Origin: Mytilus galloprovincialis
Lineage: Eukaryota; Mollusca; Bivalvia; Mytilida; Mytilidae
Direction of reading: 5' to 3'
DNA length: 64,000 nt
NCBI RefSeq assembly: GCF_965363235.1
Contig: NC_134840.1
Span: 86,338,916 to 86,402,915, forward strand
Made by a program: the position numbers and the translations under genes
Notes under the pieces: model-generated
The model's database searches: none
The model's input: only the letters and a program-made list of their open reading frames with translations
What the model was told of the DNA's origin: nothing
In this document: positions 25,001 through 35,204 of the stretch, piece after piece
Layout of the letters: each line of letters starts with the position of its first letter
How positions within the stretch are numbered: the stretch's first letter is position 1

Positions 25001-25506
25001 GATGTACCAGTATTTATCACTCTTTGGGTAGTTTCTGTTTTAAAAAAAATATATGATTTAGGGGGAACTTGGCACCTATTTCATATTAATGTCAGACTTT
25101 AATTAGATTCAGATGTAAAATATATGAACTTTAATAAATGTTTACAGTTTTAGTTAAAATATATTCTTTAGATTGATAATACACCAATAAAATATTAGTA
25201 ATTTCAGTAGAATTGCAAAGTTATGAATAATTTTGACTATTAGATTAGGGCATACGTGAATAATTTTGACTATTAGATTAGGGCATACATGAATAATTTT
25301 GACTATTAGATAAGGGCATACATGAATAATTTTGACTGTTAGATTAGGGCATACATGAATAATTTTGACTATTAGATTAGGGCATACATCAATAATTTTG
25401 ACTATTAGATTAGGGCATACTTTGAAAAAATCACCTATATAATCTTTATATTATAAATTTTACTTCAATTTCAGGTAAATTTCAGATACAGATACAAAGG
25501 ACTTGA
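10045..25506 (+). CDS. TRAPPC6B: Trafficking protein particle complex subunit 6B (6 exons, complete)
   Basis: TRAPPC6B (yeast Trs33 family) is a small core subunit of TRAPP, the multisubunit tether and Rab exchange factor that acts at ER-Golgi and Golgi membranes; it pairs with TRAPPC3-type subunits. Coding exons are 10045-10125, 13436-13497, 14414-14531, 15209-15292, 24689-24782 and 25475-25506. They total 471 nt, in frame with GT..AG borders, and encode 156 residues against 158 in human. Recognisable blocks are the MADE start, [20 protein letters not shown] (about 33-52), [53 protein letters not shown] and the C-terminal [18 protein letters not shown]. The divergence from human is that expected of an ortholog, and no residue block is missing. 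Introns 1 and 4 are swollen by transposons and satellite DNA. I see no perfect AATAAA just after the stop, so the 3' end of the mRNA is unknown. Confidence 0.95.
11234..11675 (+). repeat. GCCCC-hairpin tandem repeat family, nested copy
   Basis: Starts with the inverted repeat GCCCC..CTACGATAGTAG..GGGGC (11234-11258). Two tandem units of about 190 bp follow (gttaaagtttttggtca / ccaatcaacttgaaactta), ending in gtgggacatccgtgtac. The second copy is at 52121-52555. Confidence 0.85.
11884..11939. repeat. Perfect hairpin with 20-bp arms
   Basis: Arms 11884-11903 and 11920-11939 (CAGAGAAAATACCC.. and its exact complement) with a 16-nt loop, inside the 1.47-kb TIR element. Confidence 0.9.
13436..15292 (+). 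other. TRAPPC6B: TRAPPC6B exons 2-4 and the introns between them
   Basis: The exons are listed under the gene. Intron 2 (13498-14413) carries, at about 13715-13910, a fragment of the caaagagacaac / agcagcagaag dispersed repeat. Intron 3 (14532-15208) holds nothing I recognise. Confidence 0.55.
16654..16768. repeat. Imperfect ~30-bp tandem repeat, 4 copies
   Basis: Units of gatatcttyctttaagtaaaat plus an A-rich spacer, in TRAPPC6B intron 4. The preceding part of the intron (15293-16653) holds no gene or repeat that I can name. Confidence 0.75.
16867..18884. repeat. 58-bp minisatellite, about 34 copies
   Basis: The unit is gttagaatttt..tttcccttggactg..tattgcttaataca, 58 bp, mostly over 95% alike by eye. 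Variant units recur in blocks: a ctttgactg unit followed by a taaactgtactc unit occurs near 16941 and again near 17846, and a unit shortened to agatcttaatacag occurs near 17685 and 18415. This points to duplication of multi-unit blocks. The array resumes at 19703. Confidence 0.97.
18885..19698. mobile_element. piggyBac-like non-autonomous element in TTAA
   Basis: 814 bp with termini CCCATTAACCCCTAA and, in reverse complement, CTCATTGGCCCCTAA. TTAA lies on both sides (18881-18884 and 19699-19702). Joining the flanks at one TTAA restores the 58-bp unit (attgcTTAAtacag) exactly. A subterminal palindrome lies at 18899-18918. TTAA targeting and CCY ends are typical of piggyBac. The only long frame (18862-19116) begins in the satellite and has no known domain. 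Confidence 0.85.
19703..19930. repeat. 58-bp minisatellite, right remainder
   Basis: About three clear units continue the array after the piggyBac-like insertion, then decay near 19880-19930. The sequence from 19931 to 21044 shows no gene; it includes a short fragment (gatgagtcttatgtagacaaaacgcgcgtc) common in mussel DNA. Confidence 0.9.
21045..21215 (-). repeat. Dispersed repeat fragment (aaactgggggtgatctc)
   Basis: Reads agggatgaaagatatca..gggacagtcaaactcat..accaaaaactgggggtgatctc. The same family occurs in reverse at 32130-32370 and 54550-54745. Confidence 0.8.
21229..23590 (+). repeat. GTCGTATA-hairpin tandem repeat family
   Basis: Starts with the hairpin TATACGAC..GTCGTATA (21229-21266) and a CGTCGTCGTC run. 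Many diverged units of about 150 bp follow (tttcgcactctaactttag / cacaaggtttatgaccac). A second head is nested at 21873-21912. The tail changes to the ttgatatgctgaatctaa phrase and ends in the 35-bp ttgcacagtattg units (23470-23590). The opposite-strand copy is in pinin intron 1. Confidence 0.88.
23864..24458. mobile_element. 595-bp TIR element, target duplication CATAT
   Basis: Ends CAGTGGCGGATTTACC and GGATCCGCCCCTG, with CATAT at 23859-23863 and 24459-24463. The ends are C/G-rich and the interior AT-rich. No coding capacity. It lies 230 bp before TRAPPC6B exon 5. Confidence 0.88.
25226..25423. repeat. 33-bp tandem repeat, 6 copies
   Basis: The unit is aataattttgactattag..gggcatacatg, with copies at 33-bp spacing from 25226. 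It ends about 50 bp before the last TRAPPC6B exon. Confidence 0.95.
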
Positions 25507-25831
25507 TGAAACCTGTAACACAACTTGTGCAATATAATTGATGTGATAAACATAATGTGACAGAACTGAACTGGTTGCTGATCGTACTAACCAGCTCTAA
25601 TTTTCTTAATATCCATTGTATATAAAAGTTTTAAATGATGAAAGATTATGACAGGAGTTCTGAGTGAGACTGAGAAAGAGTGATTTATAATACATAAATG
25701 CTGAAAATCTTAATTGGTTTTAATTTGTCTTTATGAAAATATGCAAATTTTATATGATTGCAAATGAGACAACTATCTACTAGAGTCACAATGACCTGGA
25801 TGTATGTTACAGGTATTTTGCAGACTTCAAC

Positions 25832-26644
25832 CAGGGGCGTAGCTAGAAAGAAACAATGTGCAAGCAACTAAAAATTTTTGGGACCCCTTTATGCAGAAAA
25901 ATGTTTTCTTTTCCGGTTTTCGGTCATAGGATGGTTAAAAGAGGAGCTATATGTAGATAGGACTTATCATATAAAAAATTTATGAATGTAAATTAATAAA
26001 TCTTCTGAATAGAGTAATACATAAACAACACATATTTGTGATACAGAATTTACTCAAAATTGTCCAAAATCTGCTCTTCGGGTCTAGGCAGAAACAAACT
26101 TCTCTATTACTTTAATTGTCAATATTCACACTGAAATGCCAATGAATATGCAGTAATGCTAGTAACTGTTGATCGTACATTTGTTTTCAACATACGCAAA
26201 AAATAATGAGACTTTCCAATACTGTTTTGGCGTGTTTGCAGGGTGATTGGCTCTGGTAGTCTGTCGACCACATCGCCTCGGCATATTTTCAACGATATTG
26301 AAGGGTTCTGATAATTCTAATGCCGATTGGTACATCTCATTCCAAACTGATGAACCGTACACTGTAAAATGTGCTCCAAAAACTACATGTCTTAGACTGA
26401 GTATTACAAATTCAAATCTTGTAGAAGATACAAGTTACTGTCCGATTTTGTCATAATCTCCAATAACACTTTTATTTTGAAACCAAATGCTGTTATTTAA
26501 TGATATTTCATCAATTAAAAAAGTGACAACATAGGTGTTTCCTTTAACATTCAATCTATAAATTTTTATTTTGCCAATTTTTTTTTGCATGCCGAATCGA
26601 TGTGCACGCAACTGCGTGTTAGCGTATAGGGAGCTACGCGCCTG
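25832..26644. mobile_element. 813-bp TIR element, target duplication TCAAC
   Basis: Left end CAGGGGCGTAGCTAG; right end, in reverse complement, CAGGCGCGTAGCTCC. TCAAC flanks both sides (25827-25831 and 26645-26649). The frames at 26159-26362 and 26247-26456 overlap on opposite strands and show no known motif. It lies in or just after the TRAPPC6B 3' region. Confidence 0.88.
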
Positions 26645-26984
26645 TCAACAATGAGCAAGAAACATAGGGTAGTCTAGATCAGCTTAGAAAAGGCTTGGAC
26701 ATGACAAAATGTGAAACAATTCAAACCAAAAAATACCAACAGCCTGTTTTATGACAACAATAAATTAAAAAAAAAACAATTATTACAGTCCTAAACCAAC
26801 AACAACTACTGAATTCTGTCATATGCCATCAGTGGTGATAACATTGATATCACTTGGATGAGTTTTATCTACATTTGAGTTTGAATAGGTTTTGTCCAGC
26901 CTGCGACATGTCGCAGAAAGATAGACATAGGGATAGTGATCCAGTGGGGAAGTCTATGGCGGCCGCAGTGTTAACTTTGTATAT

Positions 26985-27140
26985 TTTAGAAGGTTGAAGA
27001 CCTGGAAGCTTCATACTTTGTATATATAGATGCCTTATGTTATGAAGTTTCCATCTGTAACATGTACATTGTCCTTGACCTCATTTTCATAGTTCAGTGA
27101 CTGCTTGAAAAAAAAAAGTTGAGATATTTTGAAATGATAA
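26985..27140 (+). repeat. CCTTGACCTCATTTTC-family unit
   Basis: One unit of a dispersed family (gatgccttatgttatgaag / gtccttgacctcattttca). Other units are at 28430-28718, 30950-31280, 33160-33305 and 34505-34650. Confidence 0.75.
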
Positions 27141-27145
27141 TTTTA

Positions 27146-28385
27146 GTCGAGCCTTCGACTTTAGTCGAAAAAGCGAGACTAAGCGATCCTACATTCCGTC
27201 GTCGGCGGCGGCGGCGTCCACAAATATTCACTCTGTGGTTAAAGTTTTTGAAATTTTAATAACTTTCTTAAACTATACTGAATTTCCACCAAACTTGGAC
27301 AGAAGCTTGTTTATGATCATAAGAAAGTATCCAGAAGTAAATTTTGTAAAAATAAAATTCCATTTTTTCCGTATTTTACTTATAAATGGACTTAGTTTTT
27401 CTGCGAGGAAACATTACATTCACTCTGTGGTTAAAGTTTTTAAAATTTTAATAACTTTCATTAACTATCCTTGATATGTACCAAACTAGGACAGAACCTT
27501 GTTTATGATCATAAGATAGTATCAAGAAGAAAATGTTGTGAAAATAAATTTCCACTTTTCCGTATTTTACTTATAAATGGACTTAGTTTTTCTGGGAGGA
27601 AACATTACATTCACTCTGTGGTTAAAGTTTTTAAAATTTTAATAACTTTGATAAACTATCCTTGATTTGTACCAAACTTGGACAGAAGCTTGTTTATGAT
27701 CATAAGATAGTATCAAGAAGAAAATTTTGTAAAAATAAATTTTCACTTTTCCGTATTTTACTTATAAATGGACTTAGTTTTTTTGCCAGAAACAAAACAT
27801 TCACTCTGTGGTTTAAGTTTTTAAAATTTTTATAATGTTCTTAAATTATCCTGGATTTCTACCAAACTTGGACAGAAGCTTGTTTATGATCATAAGATAG
27901 TATCAAGAAGAAAATTTTGTAAAAATAAATTTTCACTTTTCCGTATTTTACTTATAAATGGACTTAGTTTTTTTGCCAGAAACAAAACATTCACTCTGTG
28001 GTTTAAGTTTTTAAAATTTTTATAATGTTCTTAAACTATCCTGGATTTCTACCAAACTTAGACAAAAAGTTATTTCTGATCATAAGATATTATTCAGAAG
28101 TAAATTTTGTAAAAAAAAAATTCACTTTTTCCGTATTTTACTTATTAATGGACTTAGTTTTTCTTCCAGTTAACATTACATACAGTCTGCAGTTAAAGTT
28201 TATAAAACATTTATTAGATTCATAAACTATCCTGGATTTTTTTACCAAACTTGGAAGCTTCTTTCAATCAAAAGACAGTATCGTGAGGGAAATTTTTATT
28301 GATGTTTTTCCTCATTTTTGTTGTGTCTGCGATTAACAGAAAAAGTAGGCGAGACACTGGGTTCCGTGGAACCCTTACGAATTTT
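27146..28385 (+). repeat. TCGACT-hairpin tandem repeat, ~188-bp units
   Basis: Starts with the palindrome TTCGACTTTAGTCGAA (27154-27169) and a GTCGTCGGCGGCGGCGGCGTCC stretch. About five units of about 188-190 bp follow (cattcactctgtggttaaag / ggacagaagcttgtttatgatc), ending near the palindrome GGGTTCCGTGGAACCC (28359-28374). The short frames in it reflect the repeats. Confidence 0.9.
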
Positions 28386-28429
28386 TCTCTTATTATGAGT
28401 ACAAAAAATGTAATAGGATAACTATACTT

Positions 28430-28718
28430 GGTATGTGTGTACCTTGTAAGGTCCTCATACCCGTCGGATAGTTTTCATCTGACTCAACCTCATTTCAAGG
28501 ATCAGTGAACAAGGTTAAGATTTGGTGGTCAAGTACATGTCTCATATAGTTCTAGTATATTCAGTGTATGGAAGAACTGTAAAACATCGCCAGCTGGCAG
28601 GTGTCATCTGATCTTGACCTCATTTTCATGGTTCAGTGGTTATAGATAAATTTTTGTGTTTTGGTCTGTTTTTCTTATACTGTATGCCATAGGTCTACTA
28701 TATTTGGTGTAAGGAATG
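28430..28718 (+). repeat. CCTTGACCTCATTTTC-family units, cut by a transposon
   Basis: Two diverged units (..ggtgtcatctgatcttgacctcattttcatgg..). The second ends abruptly at ggaatg, where the 1.8-kb element begins. Confidence 0.75.
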
Positions 28719-30532
28719 CAGGGGCGTAGCTGCCGTTAGGCACTTTAGGCACGTGCCTACACATAATTTTTTCACAAATTTTTTTTTTTTGTTAAGAAAA
28801 ATAATAAACAACATTATATGTAGATGAATTCCAGTGAAGTTGTCACAACTCTAATTATCGAATAGCACGTGTACACTAGTCTCTCGTCCTTAGTGAATGG
28901 AATATTGGATAGAATTGAATGTTTGTTATGTGTGTACCTTATATAGAAACTATAAACTAGAACTTTGGTTCAGATCGTTTCAATTTGATCAACAAAAACT
29001 TGAATGAACCTCAACTTAGACACATGAATTTTTAATTAGTTGTTGTTAGTTTTCAACTAGCTGTCCACTTTGTCTTCACCCGACTTGCCAATGTTTGTCG
29101 TCCGTTTGGCTGTGCAGGATGTATAAATACGTAGTTACGTCTGGTCAGAATGGGGACATTTAATATTATGCCTAGTTGTAGAGAGAATGCCACTCTTTGA
29201 GGAGTTCGTAGTTGGTCTACTGAAAGGCAAAGTTTCTGCTCCTATCCAATAATCCCTCTTTTTCCAATGCATGGCATTTTCAAATTTCCAGACCTTCGGC
29301 CTGTACAACACCTATTACAGGACTAAGCTCCCTGTTGTGTTTATTGTAAATAATCACATTTTTTTTTGTTCTAAACTTGCATAAATATTTTACACTGGAA
29401 GTTTAAAAACCAATCTATCAACTAGCTACCAGTGGTTTTGAATACTCTCAGATCTACGTGTAATGATCACAATTATTCAAATTCTAAAGCAGGTAGGGAT
29501 TTTACAGTAAAGCGGGATATAGAGAAATACGAATTTTTTTGAATTTTGTTACGTTTACTAATAGTATGAACAGAACAGATCTTTTTAGGCATCGACTATG
29601 TGTGTATGTGTTTGTGTGGCTAGGGTAAAGGTTTAAGAATCAACTGATTGATGGTTGATGTCTTTCTAGCCAAAAGGATAGTGTTATTATATAATAATTA
29701 CATTAGATGTATGTTTCATTATACTATTTTATTCTGATTGGCTAACTGCACATCACGTGTTATTCCGTAAGCAGTTGCATTGCTCAATACAACTTTTCAC
29801 TCATGATAACACGTGCTCCAACAATAAAGTGCACAGGTGAATTAAATAATAAAATATATAAAATTCGTGTTTTCATGATCATAGCTAAAAAATGTAATTA
29901 TAAGTATTGAATGCTTCTTTTTGTAACTTTATAGGGTTGTAAAAGCGTTGACATTACGTACATTTTTAGAATGAAGCGCTTCCGCGCTTCATACAAAATG
30001 TACTTCGGTCAACGCTTTTACACCCCAATAAATTTACAAAAAGAAGCATTCAATTCTTAAGTAATATCAGTGTTTACGTGCAAGTGCCTATTTTTTTTAA
30101 TGAAGGATCGTCAATATGTACTTTCAATTAAGTTAAACGTATATATATATCGATCATAACGGAATAGATTTGAAAATACCAAACAGGGTGTACTGCTTAA
30201 TTAAAGGGATACGCGGAGCTATGCTGGGCAGTATACATATTGTATTTTTTTTTTTATTTGATTTTCCAATTGTACTGCGTTATTTAATTCACCATTCAGA
30301 TGTTATGGTAAATTATTCATAATTCTTCGAACTTTTCATCATGTATATTATAATTATCATGATTAAATAACCAGAAAATTTAATATTTTTGTGCATAAAA
30401 TTTTGCACCCAAAACGCTGAAATCCGTTTTCCGTCGGGGGCTTTGCCCTGGACCTGCTGGGGGCTTTGAGCGGACCCCAGGCCCCCTGCCGATTTGTGCC
30501 TACAGTTGAATGAATACCTAGCTACGCCCCTG
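28719..30532 (+). mobile_element. 1.8-kb TIR element, copy A
   Basis: 1814 bp with CAGGGGCGTAGCT at both ends (13-bp TIR). It is nearly identical to the inverted copy at 36586-38400; the differences I noted are mainly in homopolymer lengths. No open frame of note, so it is non-autonomous. Unlike its relatives it has no 5-bp target duplication: the left flank ggaatg belongs to one repeat family and the right flank cagacaacagcag to another. Confidence 0.9.
29908..30062. repeat. Long imperfect palindrome inside the 1.8-kb element
   Basis: Arms read ttgaatgcttctttttgtaa..gtaaaagcgttgac..gaagcgc and their near-complement, meeting at gcgcttccgcgc. The arms are about 75 nt. It is also present in copy B (about 37070-37220). 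Confidence 0.85.
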
Positions 30533-30910
30533 CAGACAACAGCAGAAGGTCACAAACAGGTCTTCAATGCAGCGAGAAATTCCCATACCCGGAGGCGTCC
30601 TTCAGCTGGCCCCTAAACAAATAGTGATAATGAATGCCATACTAAACTCCAAATTGTACACAAGGAACTAAGGATCCAGCCATTTTAAAAAGGGGGGTTC
30701 CCAACCCAGAGTAAAGGGGGGGGGGGGGTTCCAACTATATGCTCCCATTCAAATGCATTGATCTACCAAAAAAAGGGGGGTTCCAACCCCCGGAAATCCC
30801 CCCCCCCCCCCATGGATACTCCACTGCACAATACAGCATTTTTGCGCCTGTCCCATGTCAGGAGCCTCTGGCCTTTGTTAGTATTATGCGGTGGGGTTAA
30901 ATATGTTTAT
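30533..30910 (-). repeat. Dispersed repeat (acaacagcagaagg family) with a G-rich insertion
   Basis: Begins mid-unit at acaacagcagaaggtcac, passes ggaggcgtccttcagctgg, is interrupted by about 150 bp of runs of G and C (30680-30825), and resumes as tttgcgcctgtcc..gagcctctggcc. Other copies are at 45776-46230 (opposite strand) and 61590-61825. Confidence 0.75.
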
Positions 30911-30949
30911 GAGATCTCAACCCTCCCCTAATATGTAGAAAAGTAAACG

Positions 30950-31280
30950 TCCGTCTCACAGGTTTTATTTGACCTTGACCTCATTTTCACGGTTCATAGC
31001 TCAGTGTTAAGTTTTTGTGTTTTAATCTGTTTTTCTTAACTATTTGCAATAGGTCAATGTATGGAATGATAGTAAGCTGTACATGTCTGCCTGGCATGGT
31101 TTATCTTACCTTGACGTCATTTACATGGTCCATTGGTCAATGTTTAGTATTCTTTGATTAGTCTGTTTCTTAGAAACTACATGCAATTGGTCAACTATAT
31201 TTAGTGTATTGAATGATTGTAAGATGTACATGTATTTCTTGTTTATTTATATGAACTTGACCTCATTTTCTTGGATCATG
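30950..31280 (+). repeat. CCTTGACCTCATTTTC-family tandem units
   Basis: About two units: gaccttgacctcattttca, a toggling taagtttttgtgttttaatctg, and ggaatgatagtaagctgtaca. No gene from 31281 to 31619, although a 129-residue frame runs through 31209-31598; I recognise nothing in it. Confidence 0.7.
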
Positions 31281-31619
31281 TTAAGTTTATGTGATACTTG
31301 TAGTAAAGGCTTTATATTTTGGACTATCAACATAATATCAATGATTAGTAAAGAAGACGAGACATTCCAGCATGTGCACTCTTTTTTCCTTCGAGTAACA
31401 TTTACAACATGCTCTGAACCACACAATTTTGTTCTCGCCTTCATGAAGCTTATAATTTATTTAAAGTTTGTGTTAATTATAAATTTTAAAATGAGGTCAA
31501 TTAAAGTAGAACCTCTTATGATAAGTCAGTGGTATTTTGCATGCAAATGTTTTATGAGTCATATCTCAATTCCATACAGATTATTTTTGTCAAATTGATT
31601 GGCTAACTTATATAGATGA

Positions 31620-32075
31620 CGTTCTTTCACTAAATAATTCAAAATTTGGTGACTGTTGAACGCATCTATCCCATCGAACTAGAGATACAACAGATACAGT
31701 TAAGTCAGCCTCATATCTTCACTTATATCTAGAAATTGACAATGAGGGTTGGTTGAAAACAAAACTTTTCGACAAAAAAGATGATTTCAGCTTTCCAATT
31801 GTAAACCTCCATTTCTAAGTAGCAACATTCTAGCAGCACCTGCATACGGAGTATATATCTCCGAATTGATACCATATTCCCGTGCTTGCATTTCCTATCA
31901 TGATTTTATTGATAGAGGGTTGCTGCTCACAAGGAAGCTATTAAACCAAGAGTTTCAAATGGTGAAGTTGAAATCATCCCTTCGTAAATTTTACGGACGC
32001 CATCATGAGTTGGTTGACTGTTATGGAATAACTGTTTCCCAAATGATATCGGATATGTTCCTTATGTCGTAACAA
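31620..32075 (+). pseudogene. Degraded reverse-transcriptase C-terminal fragment
   Basis: Conceptual translation gives, in shifting frames, DTTDTVKSASYL, YLEIDNEG, KKDDFSFPIVN, and in one open stretch (31866-32072) YSRACISYHDFIDRGLLLTRK and KSSLRKFYGRHHELVDCYGI. This pattern matches the C-terminus of a reverse transcriptase family widespread in corals and molluscs. Stops and frameshifts break it. I do not see the catalytic core, and I cannot name the clade from this part alone. Confidence 0.7.
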
Positions 32076-32129
32076 CAATCCCCTTCCCTTTCACGAATGT
32101 GACCTACCGAATTAGACTATTTACCGGAT

Positions 32130-32370
32130 TTGTTATAACATAAGCAACACGAGGAGTGCCACATGTGGAGCAGGATCTGCTTACCCTTCCGGAGCACCTG
32201 AGATCACCCTAGTTTTTGGTGGGATTCGTGTTGCTTATTCTTTAGTTTTCTTTGTTGTGTTATGTGTTCTATTGTTTGTCTGTTTGTCTTCTTTCATTTT
32301 TATCCAGGCTTTGTCAGTTTATTTTTGATTCATGAGTTCGACTGTCCCTTTGGTATCTTTCGTCCCTCTT
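32130..32370 (+). repeat. Dispersed repeat following the RT fragment
   Basis: Contains gtggagcaggatctgcttacccttccggagcacctgagatcaccc and ttttggtgggattcgtgttgc, then tgattcatgagttcgactgtccctttggtatctttcg. It is the reverse complement of the family at 21045-21215 and probably the 3' tail of the RT-encoding element. The stretch 32376-33110 holds nothing recognisable. Confidence 0.75.
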
Positions 32371-33308
32371 CCAGTACTAGTGATGGTTATTATCTTTGAA
32401 TCATGAAATATTATGTGAAATTTGAACTGTAGTACTGAACAGGATGAAATGTAAATTATGCAAAGTATTTCATCTTAAAAAAAAGATAATTTTTGCATAT
32501 TTTTTTTTTGGAAAATGCCAATTTAATAAAGACTACTAGTAATGGAAAATATAATGGTGGTATAACTCCTATAAGAAAATAAAAGAAGGTGTTGTTGTTT
32601 TTTTTATTATTAAATTGTGTTAGTGGGTTGTCTCACCAATGTATTTCCAAGTTAACTTTCATTTATATTGCAATATAAAATAGAATTTAAGATTACGTCA
32701 TCTTATATTGGTTCTGTCTGAGTCATATATCATGAATTTCTTAAAAGTACATGCTACTTCTGTTTTTAATCCATTGTCAACATGTAAAGATAGAGCATAA
32801 ATTATGATTTTTTGCTTAATATCAACATGTTTGAAACAGGATGTTTTACACAAAAAAATGTTTGTTTTAAAATTTTATAAAATGAGTTTTATGAGTGTTA
32901 GAAACAGGATGTTTGTGGCGAAAGCTTGTATTTATATTAAAGCATTGATTGTTATTGAACATTTTAAATACAAATTTATCATTTATCATTATTTTTTGTT
33001 GGTTTACCGTTTTGATCATTAATACTGTTATACATATATAAAGCTAACAAATATTTGAATTTTCAAATGTTTTACCAACTTCATCATGTTAAACTGAATA
33101 TAAAATATAAGAAATGCTAGACATATATGGCTTACTATCTGGCTGTAGGTCTATTTGCATGAAGCTTGATATATCAGAAGGTAGAGGAACTTGATGTTTC
33201 ATACCTTGAATGCAGATGGCTTATGTTACCAAGATTCTGTCTGTCATAATAGTATGTTCATTGTCCTTTGCCTTGTGTTTATGGTTTAGTGACATCTTGA
33301 TAATTTTT

Positions 33309-34015
33309 GTCTCGCTAGACGGAGTCAAAAAGCGAGACATAGGTATGCTGTTTCCGGCGTCTGTGGCGACGTCAACAATGGTTTAGTTTGTGATTATGTC
33401 TAGTTTAGGGTGAACCACTAGTGGTAAGTTAATGATAATTGGTATGTAGTTGAATGAGCATTGGCATATCTCATTTACATGGAGATTTGTTGGCCCTCCC
33501 CTGAGTCACGGTCTATTGACTTTGATACTTTTGCTTCCATTTTTCATGTTTGTGATAAGGTTGGTTTATGGATAACAACTAGTGGTAAGTAAATGATATT
33601 TGGTATGCAGTTGAATAAGCATTGGCATATATATATCGTAACCATGGGTATTATTGGACCACATCCCCACAGTTATGATCAGTTATGGTTTATGGACTTT
33701 GAAATTTTGCTTAGTTTACATGTATTAGTTTGTGTTTAGGTCTGTTTAAAGGGAACTACTTATGATAAGTCGTGGTATTTGGTATACAGTTGTATTAGCA
33801 TTGGCACATCTCATTTCCATGGAGTTCGTTTAGCCATGTACTTTCAGTCATGGTTCATTGACTTTGAATATTTGCGAAATTTACATGTTACATACAGTGT
33901 AGTTCAAATAATTATGACGTCTGGCAAGGCTATTTTAAATTTTTTTCTGGGACGCCTTCCTGTCAATGTGGGATCAAAAAAAGTCAAAATCGAAAAATAC
34001 CCACAGCAGACGGCA
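33309..34015 (+). repeat. GTCTCGCT-hairpin tandem repeat, ~165-bp units
   Basis: Starts with the hairpin GTCTCGCT..AGCGAGAC (33309-33338, 8-bp arms) and ccggcgtctgtggcgacgtc. Three to four diverged units follow (taagttaatgataattggtatg / agcattggcatatctcatt). It is preceded by a CCTTGACCTCA-type unit (33160-33305). Confidence 0.8.
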
Positions 34016-34019
34016 TGAT

Positions 34020-35150
34020 TATCTGGACTAGTTACAGTGTTGCTATTTTAATTTCAACATTTGCATTATCGAAATAACAAAAAAGCTAGACATATCTCTG
34101 AGGTAACAGTTTATTTAACTAACTTGTTTTCTCAAGTTAAACAACTCGATTATTATGAGTAATATGTGAATATATCTAGTATATGGAACCCATCATGTAC
34201 GTCCCGGATGCTTTAGGTGCAATACCATTAAATCATAGTCCATTAAATCATAGTCCGTCACATCCGGCTTCATATGAAAAAGGATAGAAAAATATTCCTT
34301 TGAATTTGACAGTTGTAGGAAGTTAACCATGCATTTCATTGCAGAAAAAAATGCTGCGTCATAACATACATCTTGTGTATTTCAAAGCAACCTTTTTTTT
34401 TTCTTCTTTGATATTTCTATAAAATATTTTGGAAACTTTAAAGTGACAATTCAACAAAAAAGGGAAAAACAATGGTATTATTTCTCCTAAAAGTAATATG
34501 TCAACTATATTTGGTGTATGGAATGTTTATAATAAAATTAACGGTACCAATTTTCTTGCATATTTATAAGCTGTACATGTTTGTCTGACAGGGTTCATAT
34601 GACCTTGACCTCATTTTAAATGGTGTACTGGTCAATGTTAAGAATTTTTGAGGCACGCACTTTATTTAGGTGAATAGAAGGATTCCTCTTCTTCTTCTTC
34701 TTTTTCTTCTTCTAGGTCTAGTTTCGACCGTAGTATGATTTGGCAACATTTTCTAAAAAAGCGACTGACCATATTTCATTTAGATTTATGATCATTTATA
34801 TGTCATTTTCAGATTTTTATAGATTTTATTTCGACAATAAAAAATATAGATACAGTTTTCATGCTTCCTTGTCCGGATATCTTATCTTACTTTACTCCAT
34901 ATCAGTCGGAAACCCTTTTGAATTAGAACAAAAGAATCGAAGTTCTTTGTTAGAGAAGGCGATAAATGTGTACTGTATTGTTTACTATAGTGACAAAAAT
35001 TTTAAAAGTTAATAGAAACAAACAAAATTACAAGTTTCTTCTCAATTACAATGTGTTTTATTTTAAAAACACCATTTGCACAAGTTTTCAATTTATCTAG
35101 TACATAGTTGAGCAGAACAATTAGATTTCAAGTCGACGACATGGCCGGGT
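34020..35150. other. Intergenic stretch, no gene recognised
   Basis: Contains one CCTTGACCTCATTTT unit (34505-34650) and a TTC microsatellite (about 34686-34712). A 90-residue plus frame (34740-35012) lacks any motif I know, and no splice partner is visible. Confidence 0.5.
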
Positions 35151-35204
35151 ATCTTTCAAGGGGGGGGGTCCCCATAACAGCAAAACAGTGAATTGATTTG
35201 GTGA

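Noticed and set aside
30680..30825. G-run cluster as a regulatory quadruplex
   Set aside because: It looks like the homopolymer-rich interior of a 3997-type MITE relic inserted in a repeat, and homopolymers are error-prone.
30960..31270. TGACCTTGACCTCA as nuclear-receptor response elements
   Set aside because: The motif is part of a dispersed tandem family occurring in many places; nothing ties it to a promoter.
31209..31598. 129-residue open frame
   Set aside because: Begins in the CCTTGACCTCA repeat; hydrophobic, low-complexity translation; no homology recognised.
34740..35012. 90-residue open frame in the intergenic region
   Set aside because: No motif, AT-driven composition, no splice partner or promoter context.
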